Shown: positions 1-8,463 of the stretch, piece after piece
How the letters are laid out: the number at the start of each line of letters is the position of its first letter
Position numbering within the stretch: the first letter of the stretch is position 1
Made by a program: the position numbers and the translations under genes
Assembly (NCBI RefSeq): GCF_036226605.1
Contig: NZ_CP109000.1
Location: 1,732,501-1,796,500, forward strand
DNA from: Streptomyces sp. NBC_00704
Lineage (GTDB): Bacteria; Actinomycetota; Actinomycetes; Streptomycetales; Streptomycetaceae
Length of the DNA stretch: 64,000 nt
Direction of reading: 5' to 3'
The notes under the pieces: generated by a model
The model's database searches: none
Seen by the model: only the letters and a program-made list of their open reading frames with translations
What the model was told of the DNA's origin: nothing

Positions 1-57
1 GAATGCCGTACCCGGTTCAAGCGGCTCGGGCTACGTTACGCGCCGTCCAGGGCCGAG

Positions 58-400
58 TCAACTTCGGCGGCGCTTGGGGACGTGGGCCCGGTAGGGGCTC
101 ACCGTCGGGTCGTCGGCGACCCAGTAACGCCAGGGGTGGACGGCGCCGTCCCCCGACACCCCGGTGCGGGGTCCGCTGCGTACCTGGTCGGAGGGGACCG
201 GGGCACCCGTGAGGATCCGCAGCGGGGTGTCGCCGGCGGCGCAGGCGTCCGTGCCGTCGAGAGCCGGCCCACGTCCAGGGCGGTGGCCAGGCGGGCGGGG
301 CCTTTGGCCAGTTCTTTGTCGCTTCGGGCCGAGAGCCGACGTTTACGGGCGTGCTCGGCTCCCTCGACGATCTCGCCGGCGCGGAGCAGGACGCCGAGCT
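58..400 (-). pseudogene. mpg: C-terminal remnant of host 3-methyladenine DNA glycosylase, frameshifted
   Basis: On the minus strand the stretch reads as the C-terminal half of an Mpg/AAG-type glycosylase: [11 protein letters not shown], then [13 protein letters not shown], and after a frame change [16 protein letters not shown] and [11 protein letters not shown], ending at a TGA at 58-60. The frame is broken near 268-275, where one base appears to be lost. The matching N-terminal part lies 4.1 kb away at 4499-4774, so this is the far half of a split gene. The segment expected between YGM and VLLRAGE (roughly 16-20 residues) is absent from both halves, which implies a deletion at this junction. 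It cannot encode a working enzyme. Confidence 0.85.
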
Positions 401-1702
401 CTGGTGGAGGACGGCAAGGCAGACGCCATCGTGTCCCGCCACTACGACCGTATGTACCGCACTCCCTGGGACCTTGAGGATCTGGTGGACCTGGCCGAGG
501 CGACCGGCGTCACGCTGGCCGCCGCACAGGCGCAGGGAGTGCTCGACCTGTCCACCCCGTCCGGCCGTCTCGCTGCTCGCATCGGCGCTGTGGTGGCTCG
601 CAACGAGACCGAGATGCGAGTCGAGCGTCAGGTGCTCGGACACCAGCGGCGCAGGGAGTCGGGGAGGCCCTTCTGGAGTACTCGCCCCTTCGGCTTCGAG
701 CGGGACGGCAGGCACCGGGAAGCAGAGGCGGAAGCCCTGCGGCAGGCATACCGGGATGTCCTGGCCGGCGTCACCCTCTGGTCCATCGCGAAGGACTGGA
801 ACACACGTGGACTGCTCTCGCCTCACGGCAAGGAGTGGCGCAGCTCGAACCTTCGGAGCGTCCTCTTGAAGCCGAGGAACGCGGGATTCCAGACGTACTC
901 GCAGTGGGTTGAGAAGCCGGACGGGAAGCGCGTGCGGCGGACCGAGGAGACCGGCGCGGGCAACTGGGAGGCGATCGTCTCTGAGGGCATATTCCGGGCC
1001 CTGGTCCGCCACCTGAGCGACCCCGAGCGCAACACGGGCGGTGGCGGCAAGCGCAAGGCCCTGTTGTCCGGCGTGGTCCGCTGCTCGAAGTGTCAGGCCG
1101 TCGTCACTCAAGGGTGGAGCAAGAAGAACGCGGCAGGAGAGCGGTACCGCATCTACACCTGTTCGGGTGGCCGGTGCCTCACCTGCCCCGCGGACCCGCT
1201 CGACTCCTTCGTGGTCAGGAAGGTCATCGACAGGGCCGAGGAGTGGAACGCGGCACCGGCCACGGATGCCGCAGACGAGGAACGAGAGGCCGAGCTGCTG
1301 GCCGAGGAGACGGCAGCATCCGAGAGGCGCACCGCCCTGGCGGAGATGTTCGCCGTAGGGGACATCGACGCGTCGACCTTGCGGACGGGCATCGGCAGGT
1401 GCGACGCCGACCTCACCAAGATCCGGGCCGAGCTGGCAGACCTGGCATCGCAACGGGTGCGCGTCGACCTCGGCGACATCGAGTACCTGTGGGAGGAACT
1501 GGACTATGAGGACCCTGACCGCATCGACTACGTACGGACCGTCGTCATGCAGGTCTGCGAGCGAGTCGAACTGATGCCGCGCGGTCGTGGGGTTCGGTCC
1601 TTCAAGGGCGAGCACTGCCGGATCACGTTCCGGAACCCTCGAGATCCGACTGCGGAGCGCCGAGCCGGCTGTCGGCGCTCGGTGAGCACGGGCCCTGTCT
1701 GA
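400..1702 (+). pseudogene. large serine integrase, N-terminal catalytic part missing
   Basis: From about 402 the frame reads [10 protein letters not shown], then [13 protein letters not shown], the arginine-bearing half of a resolvase catalytic domain, then the E-helix RNETEMRVERQ. A recombinase domain follows (GFERDGRHREAEAEALRQAY to about KPRNAGFQ). After it comes a zinc ribbon (CSKC near 1084, then YTCSGGRCLTC) and a charged C-terminal helical region. About 65-80 N-terminal residues, including the nucleophilic serine, are missing and replaced by mpg sequence. The frame stays open to the TGA at 1700-1702. A protein started at an internal GTG (402 or 432) could bind DNA but not cut it. The family normally integrates phages or conjugative elements. 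Confidence 0.85.
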
Positions 1703-2031
1703 CGAGTGTCGGGCGGGGCCCTTCGCCATGCCCGTCGAGGAGGCGCGCTCCTCTCGCTCCCCAGTTCATGCAACAACGTGCATGAGTGACGTCCGTGCAT
1801 GGACGGCCACAGGCGGTCCATGCACGGTCGTTTCAGACGGCCTGACCGGGCCGAGCGGTCGACGTCGAGTGCATGAGTCCTACCGGCCTGAGCAACCATC
1901 GCGCCCTTCGGCGGATCTGTACGTCGTTCGCCATGGTGCTGCGGACTGAGGAGGGCAGTGTTGTACGTCCACGTGCGACAACAGCCCCCGGCGTAGAGCC
2001 GAGGGCCTGCCTGGACTGCTGTGCGCCTGTC
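1703..2031. other. gene-free stretch with GTGCATG inverted repeats
   Basis: No coding sequence is recognisable between the integrase and the resolvase remnant. The stretch contains an inverted repeat with 12-bp arms, CCGTGCATGGAC (1793-1804) and GTCCATGCACGG (1816-1827). A smaller CATGCA/TGCATG pair lies at 1768-1784, and another GTGCATGAG near 1869. Repeated inverted copies of one core next to recombinase genes suggest an old recombinase binding region (res- or attP-like). That role is inferred from position only. Confidence 0.4.
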
Positions 2032-2207
2032 TCAGGCACTCTCTCCCAAGTGTCGGTACAGCGTGGCGCGGGAGACGCCGAGGGCCTTGGCGATGGCGCT
2101 GACGCTCTCGCCCTTGGCCTTCCTGGCGCGGGCCACGATGAGTACGTCCTCGTCCACCTTGGCGGCCGAGATCCATCGGTCGTTGAGTCCGTGGAAGGCC
2201 AGGCCGG
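2032..2207 (-). pseudogene. C-terminal fragment of a resolvase/invertase
   Basis: The minus strand encodes LTGLAFHGLNDRW, then ARARKAKGESVSAIAKAL, then GVSRATLYRHLGESA and a stop. This is the Hin-type helix-turn-helix DNA-binding tail of small serine resolvases of Tn3-like or phage origin. The catalytic domain is absent. The fragment stops at about 2207, exactly where the group II intron sequence begins, so intron insertion or a later rearrangement cut the gene. It is not functional alone. Confidence 0.75.
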
Positions 2208-3733
2208 TCAAGCGAGTTTTCATCCCGAAGAGCAACGGGAAACAGCGACCGCTCGGCATCCCGGTCATCCGTGACCGGGTCCTACAGGCCCGCGTGAAGA
2301 ACGCGCTGGAGCCCGAGTGGGAAGCGCGGTTCGAGCCGAGGTCGTACGGCTTCCGGCCCGGCCGCAGCTGCCAGGACGCGATATCCGCGATCTTCTGGAC
2401 GGTGAGGGGCAAGAACCCGAAACGTCTGTGGGTCCTGGACGCGGACCTGTCGGCGGCATTCGACCGCATCGATCACAACCACCTCATGACCATGCTCGGC
2501 CAGTTCCCCGCCAGGGACCTGATCTGCGGATGGCTAAAGGCGGGCGTGATCGGCCGCGGCCGGTTTGCACCGACCGAGGAGGGCACTCCTCAAGGCGGTG
2601 TGATCAGCCCGCTGTTGCTGAACGTTGCTCTGCACGGACTGGAACAGGCCGCAGGGTGCCAATACACGGTTCGGACCGGGCGCGAGCCCGGCGCCATGCC
2701 GGGCACTCCGGGGCTGGTGAGGTATGCCGACGACTTCGTCGTGCTCTGTCACGACGAGGAACAGGTGCACCAGGTCAGGGCCCGGCTGGAGGAATGGCTG
2801 GAGCCGAGAGGTCTTCGCTTCAACGAGGAGAAGACCCAGGTCGTCCACCTCGATAAAGGGTTCGACTTCCTCGGTTTCACCGTCCGCCGCACGGGCGGCA
2901 AGCTGATCATCAAGCCGAGCACAGCGGCTTGCGCGAGGCTCCGGGCGCGCTTACGGACCGAGGTGAAGACCCTGCACGGGTCCAATGCCGAGGCCGTGTT
3001 GCGCAGGCTGATCCCGATCGTTCGCGGTTGGGCGGCCTACTACCGGGCGGTGGCATCCACGACGACGTTCTCGTCTCTGGATCACTACATGTGGCGACTG
3101 ACCTTCAAATGGGCCAGACGGCGTCACCGCAACAAGTCGAGTCACTGGGTCATGGACCGGTACTTCGGCAGGTTCCACCCCTCCCGGCGAGACCGGTGGG
3201 TGTTCGGCGACCGCGACAGCGGCGCCTTCCTCATCAAGTTCGCCTGGACCGGCATCGTCCGCCACCAGTTCGTCAAGGGCGGAGCGTCTCCGGACGATCC
3301 CGCCCTGACCGAGTACTGGCGGGACCGCCGCCGCAGGAAAGCGCCACCGCCGATGGACAAGACGAGTCTTCTCCTGGCGGTCCGGCAGCAGGGGCTCTGT
3401 CCTCTCTGCAAGTCGGCGCTGATCGTCGGAGCCGAGTACGAACCGGACAGTTCACGCGAGTGGATCAACTGGTTCGCGGCCTCGAAGAAGATGCTCCACA
3501 AGCATCACTTCACCTACCGGCGAGATGGCGGCACGGATGAGCGGAACAACCTTCGCCTCGTGCACTCCGCATGCCACCGCCAACATCACGCTGGCGCCGG
3601 CAAAGGACCACATAACCCTGCTGACCTGCGAAGCCCATGGGGCTTGCTTGAGCCGGATGCGGGGAAAGCTCGCACGTCCGGTTCTGAGGGGGCCGGGGAT
3701 CAGCAATGGTCTCCGGCTACCCGACCACACTGA
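2208..3733 (+). pseudogene. ltrA: group II intron reverse transcriptase/maturase with HNH domain, 5'-truncated
   Basis: The frame begins inside the RT at VKRVFIPKSNGKQRPLGIP. It continues through SYGFRPGRS, DLSAAFDRIDH, TPQGGVISPLL, the catalytic YADDF and a maturase (X) region (VRGWAAYYRA). It ends in an HNH endonuclease: CPLC, then HKHH, then NNLRLVHSACHRQHH. About 80 N-terminal residues normal for LtrA proteins are missing, as are ribozyme domains I to III upstream. The frame also reads through domain V to a stop at 3731-3733, suggesting the original stop was lost by a frameshift. It is a dead 3' fragment of a retroelement. Confidence 0.9.
3650..3725 (+). ncRNA. group II intron domains V and VI, 3' end of intron
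   Basis: Positions 3650-3684 match the domain V signature: GAGCCGGATGC, a central GAAAG and the closing GCACGTCCGGTTC. The following 3685-3725 folds as domain VI, with GGCTACCCGAC at the presumed 3' splice end near 3725. Domain V carries the catalytic triad of the ribozyme. Because the 5' domains are gone, the intron cannot splice. Confidence 0.8.
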
Positions 3734-3890
3734 GGTTCCCCCCGCAGCGCAGGTCGGAGTTGGCGCACGTCGGCGGTCACCCGACCGGCCAGGAACGCGT
3801 CACGCGCCGCGCTCGCGAACGATCACGCATCTCCTGGCCTCCAACTCCGCGCCGACTCACCGGCGAGCCGTGAGCGAGGCGCACAGCGGC

Positions 3891-4502
3891 TCAGGCTTCG
3901 GCGGACGGCTTGGCTCTCGGGCTCAGTCGGTACGCGGAAACCGTTGGATCACCGGCGAGGTAGAACCGGTGCTGCCAGTCGTGGGCCTTGCTCACGCCTA
4001 CCCGAGGACCAACCTGGATGAGCGCGGTAGGCACCGGCTCACCCTCGGACAACATGACCGAGGTACCTGTCAGGAGGTCTGCGCCGTTGTGCTCTCCCGT
4101 GATGCCGAGTGCCTGGCAGAAGTTCCCAGGACCTCGGGCAAGACGTGGGCTCTCGACCCTCTCCCCTCGCCGCTTGCGTGCCAGGTCTTCCCCCTCGATG
4201 ACCCTGCCTGCCCGGATGAGGACGGCCGAGGCGATGCCGTCCGTCCCGGTGACGACGTTGGCGCACCAGTGGAGGCCGTGGGACCGGTAGACGTACAGGT
4301 GTCCTGCGGGTCCGAACATGACGGCGTTACGGGGTGTCTGGCCTCGGTAGGCATGGGAAGCTGGGTCAGCCGTACCGGAGTACGCCTCGGTCTCCGTGAT
4401 GGCGATGCTCACGGTTCCCTCAAGGGTCTTGCAGGTGAGGACACTCCCGAGCAGCCTGGGGGCGACCTCTTCGGCAGGATGGGCGAGGACGTCGACGTTC
4501 AT
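3891..4502 (-). CDS. mpg: 3-methyladenine DNA glycosylase, element-borne intact copy
   Basis: 203 residues, full length for the Mpg/AAG family, which excises alkylated purines from DNA in base excision repair. The catalytic glutamate lies in [71 protein letters not shown] and [10 protein letters not shown] follow, so both halves missing from the host copy are present here. It differs clearly from the host N-terminal fragment ([20 protein letters not shown]), so it is a xenologue, not a duplicate. The ATG at 4500-4502 overlaps the stop of the interrupted host mpg in an ATGA, with AAGG a few bases upstream. Expression from the host promoter by translational coupling is inferred. Confidence 0.92.
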   Translation of the reverse strand: MNVDVLAHPAEEVAPRLLGSVLTCKTLEGTVSIAITETEAYSGTADPASHAYRGQTPRNAVMFGPAGHLYVYRSHGLHWCANVVTGTDGIASAVLIRAGRVIEGEDLARKRRGERVESPRLARGPGNFCQALGITGEHNGADLLTGTSVMLSEGEPVPTALIQVGPRVGVSKAHDWQHRFYLAGDPTVSAYRLSPRAKPSAEA

Positions 4503-4774
4503 GCTGACCGCCTTGACATGCCGTAGGTGAAGTAGACGTACACATGACCGGGCGGTCCGAACATCACGCCGTTGCGGGCCGTGGGGCCGCGAAAGGCGTG
4601 GGAGCCCGGGTCGTTTCCGCCGTCGTAGGCCTCCACCTCGGTCAGGCGCAGGGTGATCGGTCCGTCGGGGGTCGTGCGGACGAGCAGCCGGCCGAGCAGA
4701 TCCGGGGCCACCTCCAGGACAGGGCGGTCGAAGAAGGTCCTGGGCAGGGGCGTACGGTCGGTGGTCGCGATCAT
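4499..4774 (-). pseudogene. mpg: N-terminal fragment of host 3-methyladenine DNA glycosylase
   Basis: The ATG at 4774 opens a frame with [19 protein letters not shown], the catalytic region [20 protein letters not shown], and [14 protein letters not shown]. It then leaves the family after YGM and ends with SRRSA and a TGA. It keeps the active-site glutamate but lacks more than half of the fold. It overlaps the element-borne mpg start by four bases, so it may survive mainly as a translated leader for that gene. The remaining part of the gene is the remnant at 58-400. Confidence 0.88.
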
Positions 4775-4927
4775 GCGCTCCGAGCGTAGTGCAGACGTAC
4801 GGGTGCGACGGGGTGGTCAGCGGGCGCTCGGTTTTGTCAGGGTGTGGGGCGGCGGAACCGGTCAGGTCGGGATCGCGTTTGTAGGGATCGAGGGATCCCG
4901 TCCGAAGAAGGTCGTAGAGGGAGAGTC

Positions 4928-5710
4928 ATGGCGTTCAAGAAGCTGCTCGCGAGTCTGGGGGCCGGCGGGGCCTCGGTCGAGACGGTGCTGACCGAGGTCA
5001 ACGTCGTTCCGGGCGGTGTCGTCCAGGGCGAGGTGCGGATCCAGGGCGGGTCCGTGAACCAGCAGATCGAGGGGCTGTCGGTCGGTCTGCAGGCCAAGGT
5101 CGAGGTCGAGAGCGGCGATCAGGAGTACAAGCAGGACATCGAGTTCACCAAGCAGCGGCTCGGGGGCGCGTTCGAGCTGCAGGCGGGCGCCGTGCACGCG
5201 GTGCCGTTCGGGCTGGAGATCCCCTGGGAGACGCCGGTCACGATGATCGACGGGCAGGCCCTGCGCGGGATGAACGTCGGGGTGACGACCGAGCTGGAGA
5301 TCGCGCGCGCCGTGGACTCCGGTGACCTGGACGCGGTGAACGTCCACCCCCTGCCGGCGCAGAAGGCCATCCTGGACGCCTTCGTCCAGCTCGGTTTCCG
5401 GTTCAAGAGCGCGGACCTGGAGCGCGGGCACATCCGGGGCACGCGGCAGAAGCTGCCGTTCTACCAGGAGATCGAGTTCTTCCCGCCGTCGCAGTACCGG
5501 GGACTCAACCAGGTCGAGCTGAGCTTCGTGGCCGACGAGCACGCGATGGACGTCGTACTCGAGATGGACAAGAAGCCGGGTCTGTTCAGCGAGGGCAGTG
5601 ACACCTTCCGCTCGTTCCAGGTGGGCCTGCACGACTACCAGGGCACCGACTGGCCCGCGTACCTCAACACGTGGCTGTCCGAGGTCGGCAGCAAGCGCAA
5701 CTGGTTCTAG
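4928..5710 (+). CDS. Spo0M-family sporulation-control protein
   Basis: 260 residues beginning MAFKKLLASLGAGGASVETV, with an arrestin-like beta-sandwich pattern over the first 150 residues (PGGVVQGEVRIQGG, VHAVPFGLEIPWETPVT) and a C-terminal half typical of the family (FRSFQVGLHDYQGTDW). Bacillus Spo0M affects sporulation and cytoskeleton-linked processes. Its job in Streptomyces is unknown to me beyond the family name. The ATG at 4928 is chosen because GAGGGAGAG precedes it. It is a single gene divergent from mpg, ended by a hairpin at 5765-5798. Confidence 0.88.
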   Translation: MAFKKLLASLGAGGASVETVLTEVNVVPGGVVQGEVRIQGGSVNQQIEGLSVGLQAKVEVESGDQEYKQDIEFTKQRLGGAFELQAGAVHAVPFGLEIPWETPVTMIDGQALRGMNVGVTTELEIARAVDSGDLDAVNVHPLPAQKAILDAFVQLGFRFKSADLERGHIRGTRQKLPFYQEIEFFPPSQYRGLNQVELSFVADEHAMDVVLEMDKKPGLFSEGSDTFRSFQVGLHDYQGTDWPAYLNTWLSEVGSKRNWF

Positions 5711-5764
5711 GGTCCCCCGGACGTCCCCGGACGCTTCCCCGCGTTCCCCAGCAGGACCCCGCGG

Positions 5765-5798
5765 AGGGCCTGGAGTGCCGTACGGCGTTCCGGGCCCT
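5765..5798 (+). terminator. hairpin downstream of the Spo0M gene
   Basis: Two 17-base arms (AGGGCCTGGAGTGCCGT and ACGGCGTTCCGGGCCCT) form an almost perfect inverted repeat with three mismatches, 54 bases past the stop. No T run follows, which is normal for Streptomyces terminators. Confidence 0.6.
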
Positions 5799-5902
5799 TC
5801 GTGTGGTGCTCGACGACGCCCGGCAGTGCCCGGCCTCGTGCGGGGTACGCAGGTCGTAGGCTCCGAGAGGAGTGCGTTTCCGATCTACCAGGAGGTGTCG
5901 AG

Positions 5903-6442
5903 GTGACCGAGCTGAAGAGGCGGCCGCTGCCCCACGAGTTCCATCCGCCGGTGCCGTCGTTCACGGTCACGAGCGAGGACGTCGAGGAGGGAGCGGCGCT
6001 CAAGGACGCCCAGGTGCAGTCGGCGGGGAACACCTCGCCGCAGCTGCGGTGGGAGGGCTTCCCCGACGGCACCAAGAGCTTCGCGGTGACCTGCTACGAC
6101 CCCGACGCTCCCACGGGCAGCGGGTTCTGGCACTGGGTCCTGTTCGACATCCCGGTCTCGGTGACCGAATTGCCCGCGGGCGCGGGCAGCAAGGGGTTCG
6201 AAGGGCTGCCGGCGGGCGCCGTACACGCGCGCAACGACTACGGCAGCAAGGACTTCGGCGGGGCCGCGCCGCCGCCTGGGGACGGGCCGCACCGGTACGT
6301 GTTCACGGTGTACGCGGTGGATCAGGAGAAGCTCGGTCCGGACGCCGACGCCTCGCCCGCCGCGGTCGGGTTCAACCTGCGCTTCCACACGATCGGTCGC
6401 GCGCAGTTGATCGGTGAGTACGAAGTTCCCAAGGAAGGATGA
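5903..6442 (+). CDS. YbhB/YbcL family Raf-kinase-inhibitor-like protein
   Basis: 179 residues of the bacterial PEBP fold. It shows SAGNTSPQLRWEGFPDGTKS, then YDPDAPTGSGFWHWVLFDIP (the DPDAP and W-HWV anion-pocket motifs), and later GPHRYVFTVYAVD. Family members bind small anionic ligands, and the bacterial role is mostly unknown. No signal peptide is seen, so it is cytosolic. The GTG at 5903 is chosen because GGAGG lies at 5891-5895. A strong intrinsic terminator follows. Confidence 0.9.
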   Translation: MTELKRRPLPHEFHPPVPSFTVTSEDVEEGAALKDAQVQSAGNTSPQLRWEGFPDGTKSFAVTCYDPDAPTGSGFWHWVLFDIPVSVTELPAGAGSKGFEGLPAGAVHARNDYGSKDFGGAAPPPGDGPHRYVFTVYAVDQEKLGPDADASPAAVGFNLRFHTIGRAQLIGEYEVPKEG

Positions 6443-6467
6443 GTCGGCTCATCCTTCATCGAGTGTT

Positions 6468-6511
6468 TGCCCGTCTCTGGTCTTGGAAGTGATCAGAGGC
6501 GGGCATTTTTT
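6468..6511 (+). terminator. intrinsic terminator with T tract
   Basis: TGCCCGTCTCTG and CAGAGGCGGGCA form a 12-bp stem (one G-T pair) followed by TTTTTT, 26 bases past the PEBP-like stop. This is one of few classical U-tailed terminators in the window. Confidence 0.85.
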
Positions 6512-6640
6512 GTTGCCGGGGGTCGCGGGGGTCACCTCCCGTGGAGCGGCAGATATTGCGTTGTCCATCTCGGCGTGCCCGGCCAGAGTTGATCCCAGCC
6601 CGCCAGGGGGTGGGCCGGTGCACACAGGAGGTGGGCTGGT

Positions 6641-7147
6641 ATGCGGGACACGCTGGTGCTGAACGCGAGCTTCGAGCCGCTGTCGACGGTGACGTTGAAC
6701 CGAGCCGTCGTTCTGGTGCTTCAGGACAAGGCCGTCGTCGAGCAGGCCCACCCCGAACTGCGCATGCGTGGGGCGGAGGTGGACATCCCCGCGCCGCGGG
6801 TGATCAGGCTGTGCAGGTACGTGCGGGTGCCCTTCCGAAGACAAGCGCCGTGGTCGAGGCGGGGTGTGCTGATCAGGGACCGGCACCGGTGCGCCTACTG
6901 CGGGCGCCGGGCGACGACCGTGGACCACGTGGTGCCGCGGGCGCAGGGCGGTCAGGACTCGTGGCTGAACACGGTCGCCTCGTGCGCGGAGGACAACCAC
7001 CGCAAGGCGGACCGGACTCCGGAGCAGGCGGACATGCCGTTGCTGCGGCGGCCGTTCGAGCCGACGCCCGCGGACGCGATGCTGCTGGCCCTGGGGCAGG
7101 AGGATCTGGCGGCGCTGCCGGAGTGGCTGACGCTGGACGCCGCGTAG
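6641..7147 (+). CDS. HNH endonuclease family protein
   Basis: 168 residues beginning MRDTLVLNASFEPLSTVTLN. The HNH module lies at about 85-125: DRHRCAYCGRRATTVDHVVP, then CAEDNHRKADRTPEQA. It carries CxxC and the conserved His-Asn-His residues. A stand-alone protein of this form is common in actinobacteria as a housekeeping gene. The substrate is not known, and it is not part of a visible restriction or phage unit here. ATG at 6641 has AGGAGG about 10 bases upstream. Confidence 0.88.
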   Translation: MRDTLVLNASFEPLSTVTLNRAVVLVLQDKAVVEQAHPELRMRGAEVDIPAPRVIRLCRYVRVPFRRQAPWSRRGVLIRDRHRCAYCGRRATTVDHVVPRAQGGQDSWLNTVASCAEDNHRKADRTPEQADMPLLRRPFEPTPADAMLLALGQEDLAALPEWLTLDAA

Positions 7148-7262
7148 TCGCTTTCCGTCCTTCCCGCTTGCGTCTTCCCCTCTCCGTCCGTCACGTCCAT
7201 CGCGTCCGTCACGTCCGTCACGTGCGTCACGTGGGTCACGTGCGTCTGTACGTCCTTGTACG
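7148..7262 (+). repeat. short degenerate tandem repeats of CGTCCGTCA type
   Basis: Starting right after the HNH stop, the spacer is built of imperfect copies of CGTCCGTCA/CGTCACGTG (about 9 bases each), ending around 7262. No gene is present. The repeats occupy the space between the convergent HNH and SPFH genes, before the hairpin at 7294-7330. Confidence 0.6.
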
Positions 7263-7293
7263 TGCGTGTGCGTCCGTTGCTCTCTTGTACGCG

Positions 7294-7330
7294 ACCGGGG
7301 CCCGCCTTCTTCGTGAAGGCAGGCCCCGGT
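7294..7330. terminator. bidirectional hairpin between convergent genes
   Basis: ACCGGGGCCCGCCTTC pairs with GAAGGCAGGCCCCGGT (one mismatch) around a TTCGT loop. It lies between the convergent HNH and SPFH genes, so it can end both transcripts. Confidence 0.75.
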
Positions 7331-7348
7331 CGGTGCGCGGGTCGGCGG

Positions 7349-8299
7349 TCAGTCGAGGGTCGGCTTCTCGCGGCGCTCGTTGCCGCCGCCGTTGCCGGCG
7401 TTGTCGCCGCCCGAACTGCCGCCGAAGGGGCCGAAGTTGCCCATGGCGCCGGACAGTCCCTTGAGGGCGTCGCCGATCTCGCTGGGGACGATCCAGAGCT
7501 TGTTGGCGTCGCCCTCGGCGATCTTCGGGAGCATCTGGAGGTACTGGTAGGACAGGAGCTTCTGGTCGGCGTCGCCGGCGTGGATGGCCTCGAAGACCGT
7601 GCGCACGGCCTGCGCCTCGCCCTCGGCGCGCAGGGCGGCCGCCTTGGCCTCGCCCTCGGCGCGCAGGATCTGGGACTGCTTCTCGCCCTCCGCGGTGAGG
7701 ATGGCGGCCTGGCGGGTGCCCTCGGCGGTGAGGATCGCCGCGCGCTTGTCCCGGTCGGCGCGCATCTGCTTCTCCATCGAGTCCTGGATGGAGGTGGGCG
7801 GTTCGATCGCCTTGAGCTCGACGCGGTTGACGCGGATGCCCCACTTGCCGGTGGCCTCGTCGAGGACGCCGCGCAGGGCCGCGTTGATCTCCTCGCGGGA
7901 GGTGAGGGTGCGCTCCAGGTCCATGCCGCCGATGATGTTGCGCAGCGTGGTGACGGTGAGCTGCTCGATCGCCTGGATGTAGCTGGCGACTTCGTAGGTG
8001 GCGGCCCGGGCGTCGGTCACCTGGTAGTAGATGACCGTGTCGATGTTGACGACCAGGTTGTCCTGGGTGATCACCGGCTGGGGCGGGAACGGCACGACCT
8101 GTTCGCGCAGGTCGATGCGGTTGCGGATGGTGTCGATGAACGGGACGACGATGTTGAGGCCGGCGTTCAGCGTGCGCGTGTAGCGGCCGAAGCGCTCCAC
8201 GATGGCGGCGCTGGCCTGCGGGATGACTTGGATCGTCTTGATCAGGGCGATGAAGACCAACACCACCAGAATGATCAGGACGATGATGACCGGTTCCAT
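7349..8299 (-). CDS. SPFH/Band 7 (stomatin-like) membrane protein
   Basis: 316 residues. A single N-terminal membrane anchor (IIVLIILVVLVFIALIK) is followed by the SPFH domain (ASAAIVERFGRYTRTLNAGL to about residue 200). An Ala/Glu-rich coiled coil of repeated AEGEKQ/AEGEAKA units follows, then a Gly/Asn-rich tail. Proteins of this type form ring or raft-like oligomers that organise membrane lipids and proteases. The nfeD gene lies upstream in the same orientation, the usual stomatin-NfeD partnership. The 164-bp spacer between them carries two copies of GAAGATCTT. Confidence 0.92.
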   Translation of the reverse strand: MEPVIIVLIILVVLVFIALIKTIQVIPQASAAIVERFGRYTRTLNAGLNIVVPFIDTIRNRIDLREQVVPFPPQPVITQDNLVVNIDTVIYYQVTDARAATYEVASYIQAIEQLTVTTLRNIIGGMDLERTLTSREEINAALRGVLDEATGKWGIRVNRVELKAIEPPTSIQDSMEKQMRADRDKRAAILTAEGTRQAAILTAEGEKQSQILRAEGEAKAAALRAEGEAQAVRTVFEAIHAGDADQKLLSYQYLQMLPKIAEGDANKLWIVPSEIGDALKGLSGAMGNFGPFGGSSGGDNAGNGGGNERREKPTLD

Positions 8300-8463
8300 C
8301 GTCGGATCCCCGTACCCTTCTCCGCCTCGGCGTTTCGGAAGATCTTATGTCTGTTGAAGATCTTGCTGGTCGAGTCTGACAGACCGTCGTGCGGCTCGCG
8401 AGGTGTTCGGTCGACTTACGTCGTGCGGGAGTTGGCCGGGCGTCGCGCGCAAATCGTGCAAGG

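Larger units (their letters stand above)
400..4516. mobile_element. degenerate integrated element interrupting mpg
   Basis: Both ends abut pieces of one host gene: the C-terminal part of mpg ends near 400 and the N-terminal part ends near 4516, both on the minus strand. Inside lie a 5'-truncated serine integrase, a resolvase C-terminus, a 5'-truncated group II intron and a complete second mpg. The integrase begins directly at the left junction without its catalytic N-terminus, so the left attachment site and the integrase start were probably lost in one deletion. The element should be immobile now. Exact att sites cannot be read because the left junction is a deletion scar. Confidence 0.75.

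Noticed and set aside
1..57. Possible end of a gene left of mpg
   Set aside because: Too short. No codon pattern or motif can be supported in 57 bases.
17..1729. Long minus-strand frame opposite the integrase
   Set aside because: It is antisense to clear integrase and mpg sequence, with no motif.
2208..3733. Diversity-generating retroelement reverse transcriptase
   Set aside because: Maturase and HNH regions plus domain V show a group II intron. No template or variable repeat is present.
6641..7147. HNH gene as part of a phage or restriction module
   Set aside because: It has no phage or methylase neighbour and looks like a stand-alone actinobacterial core gene.
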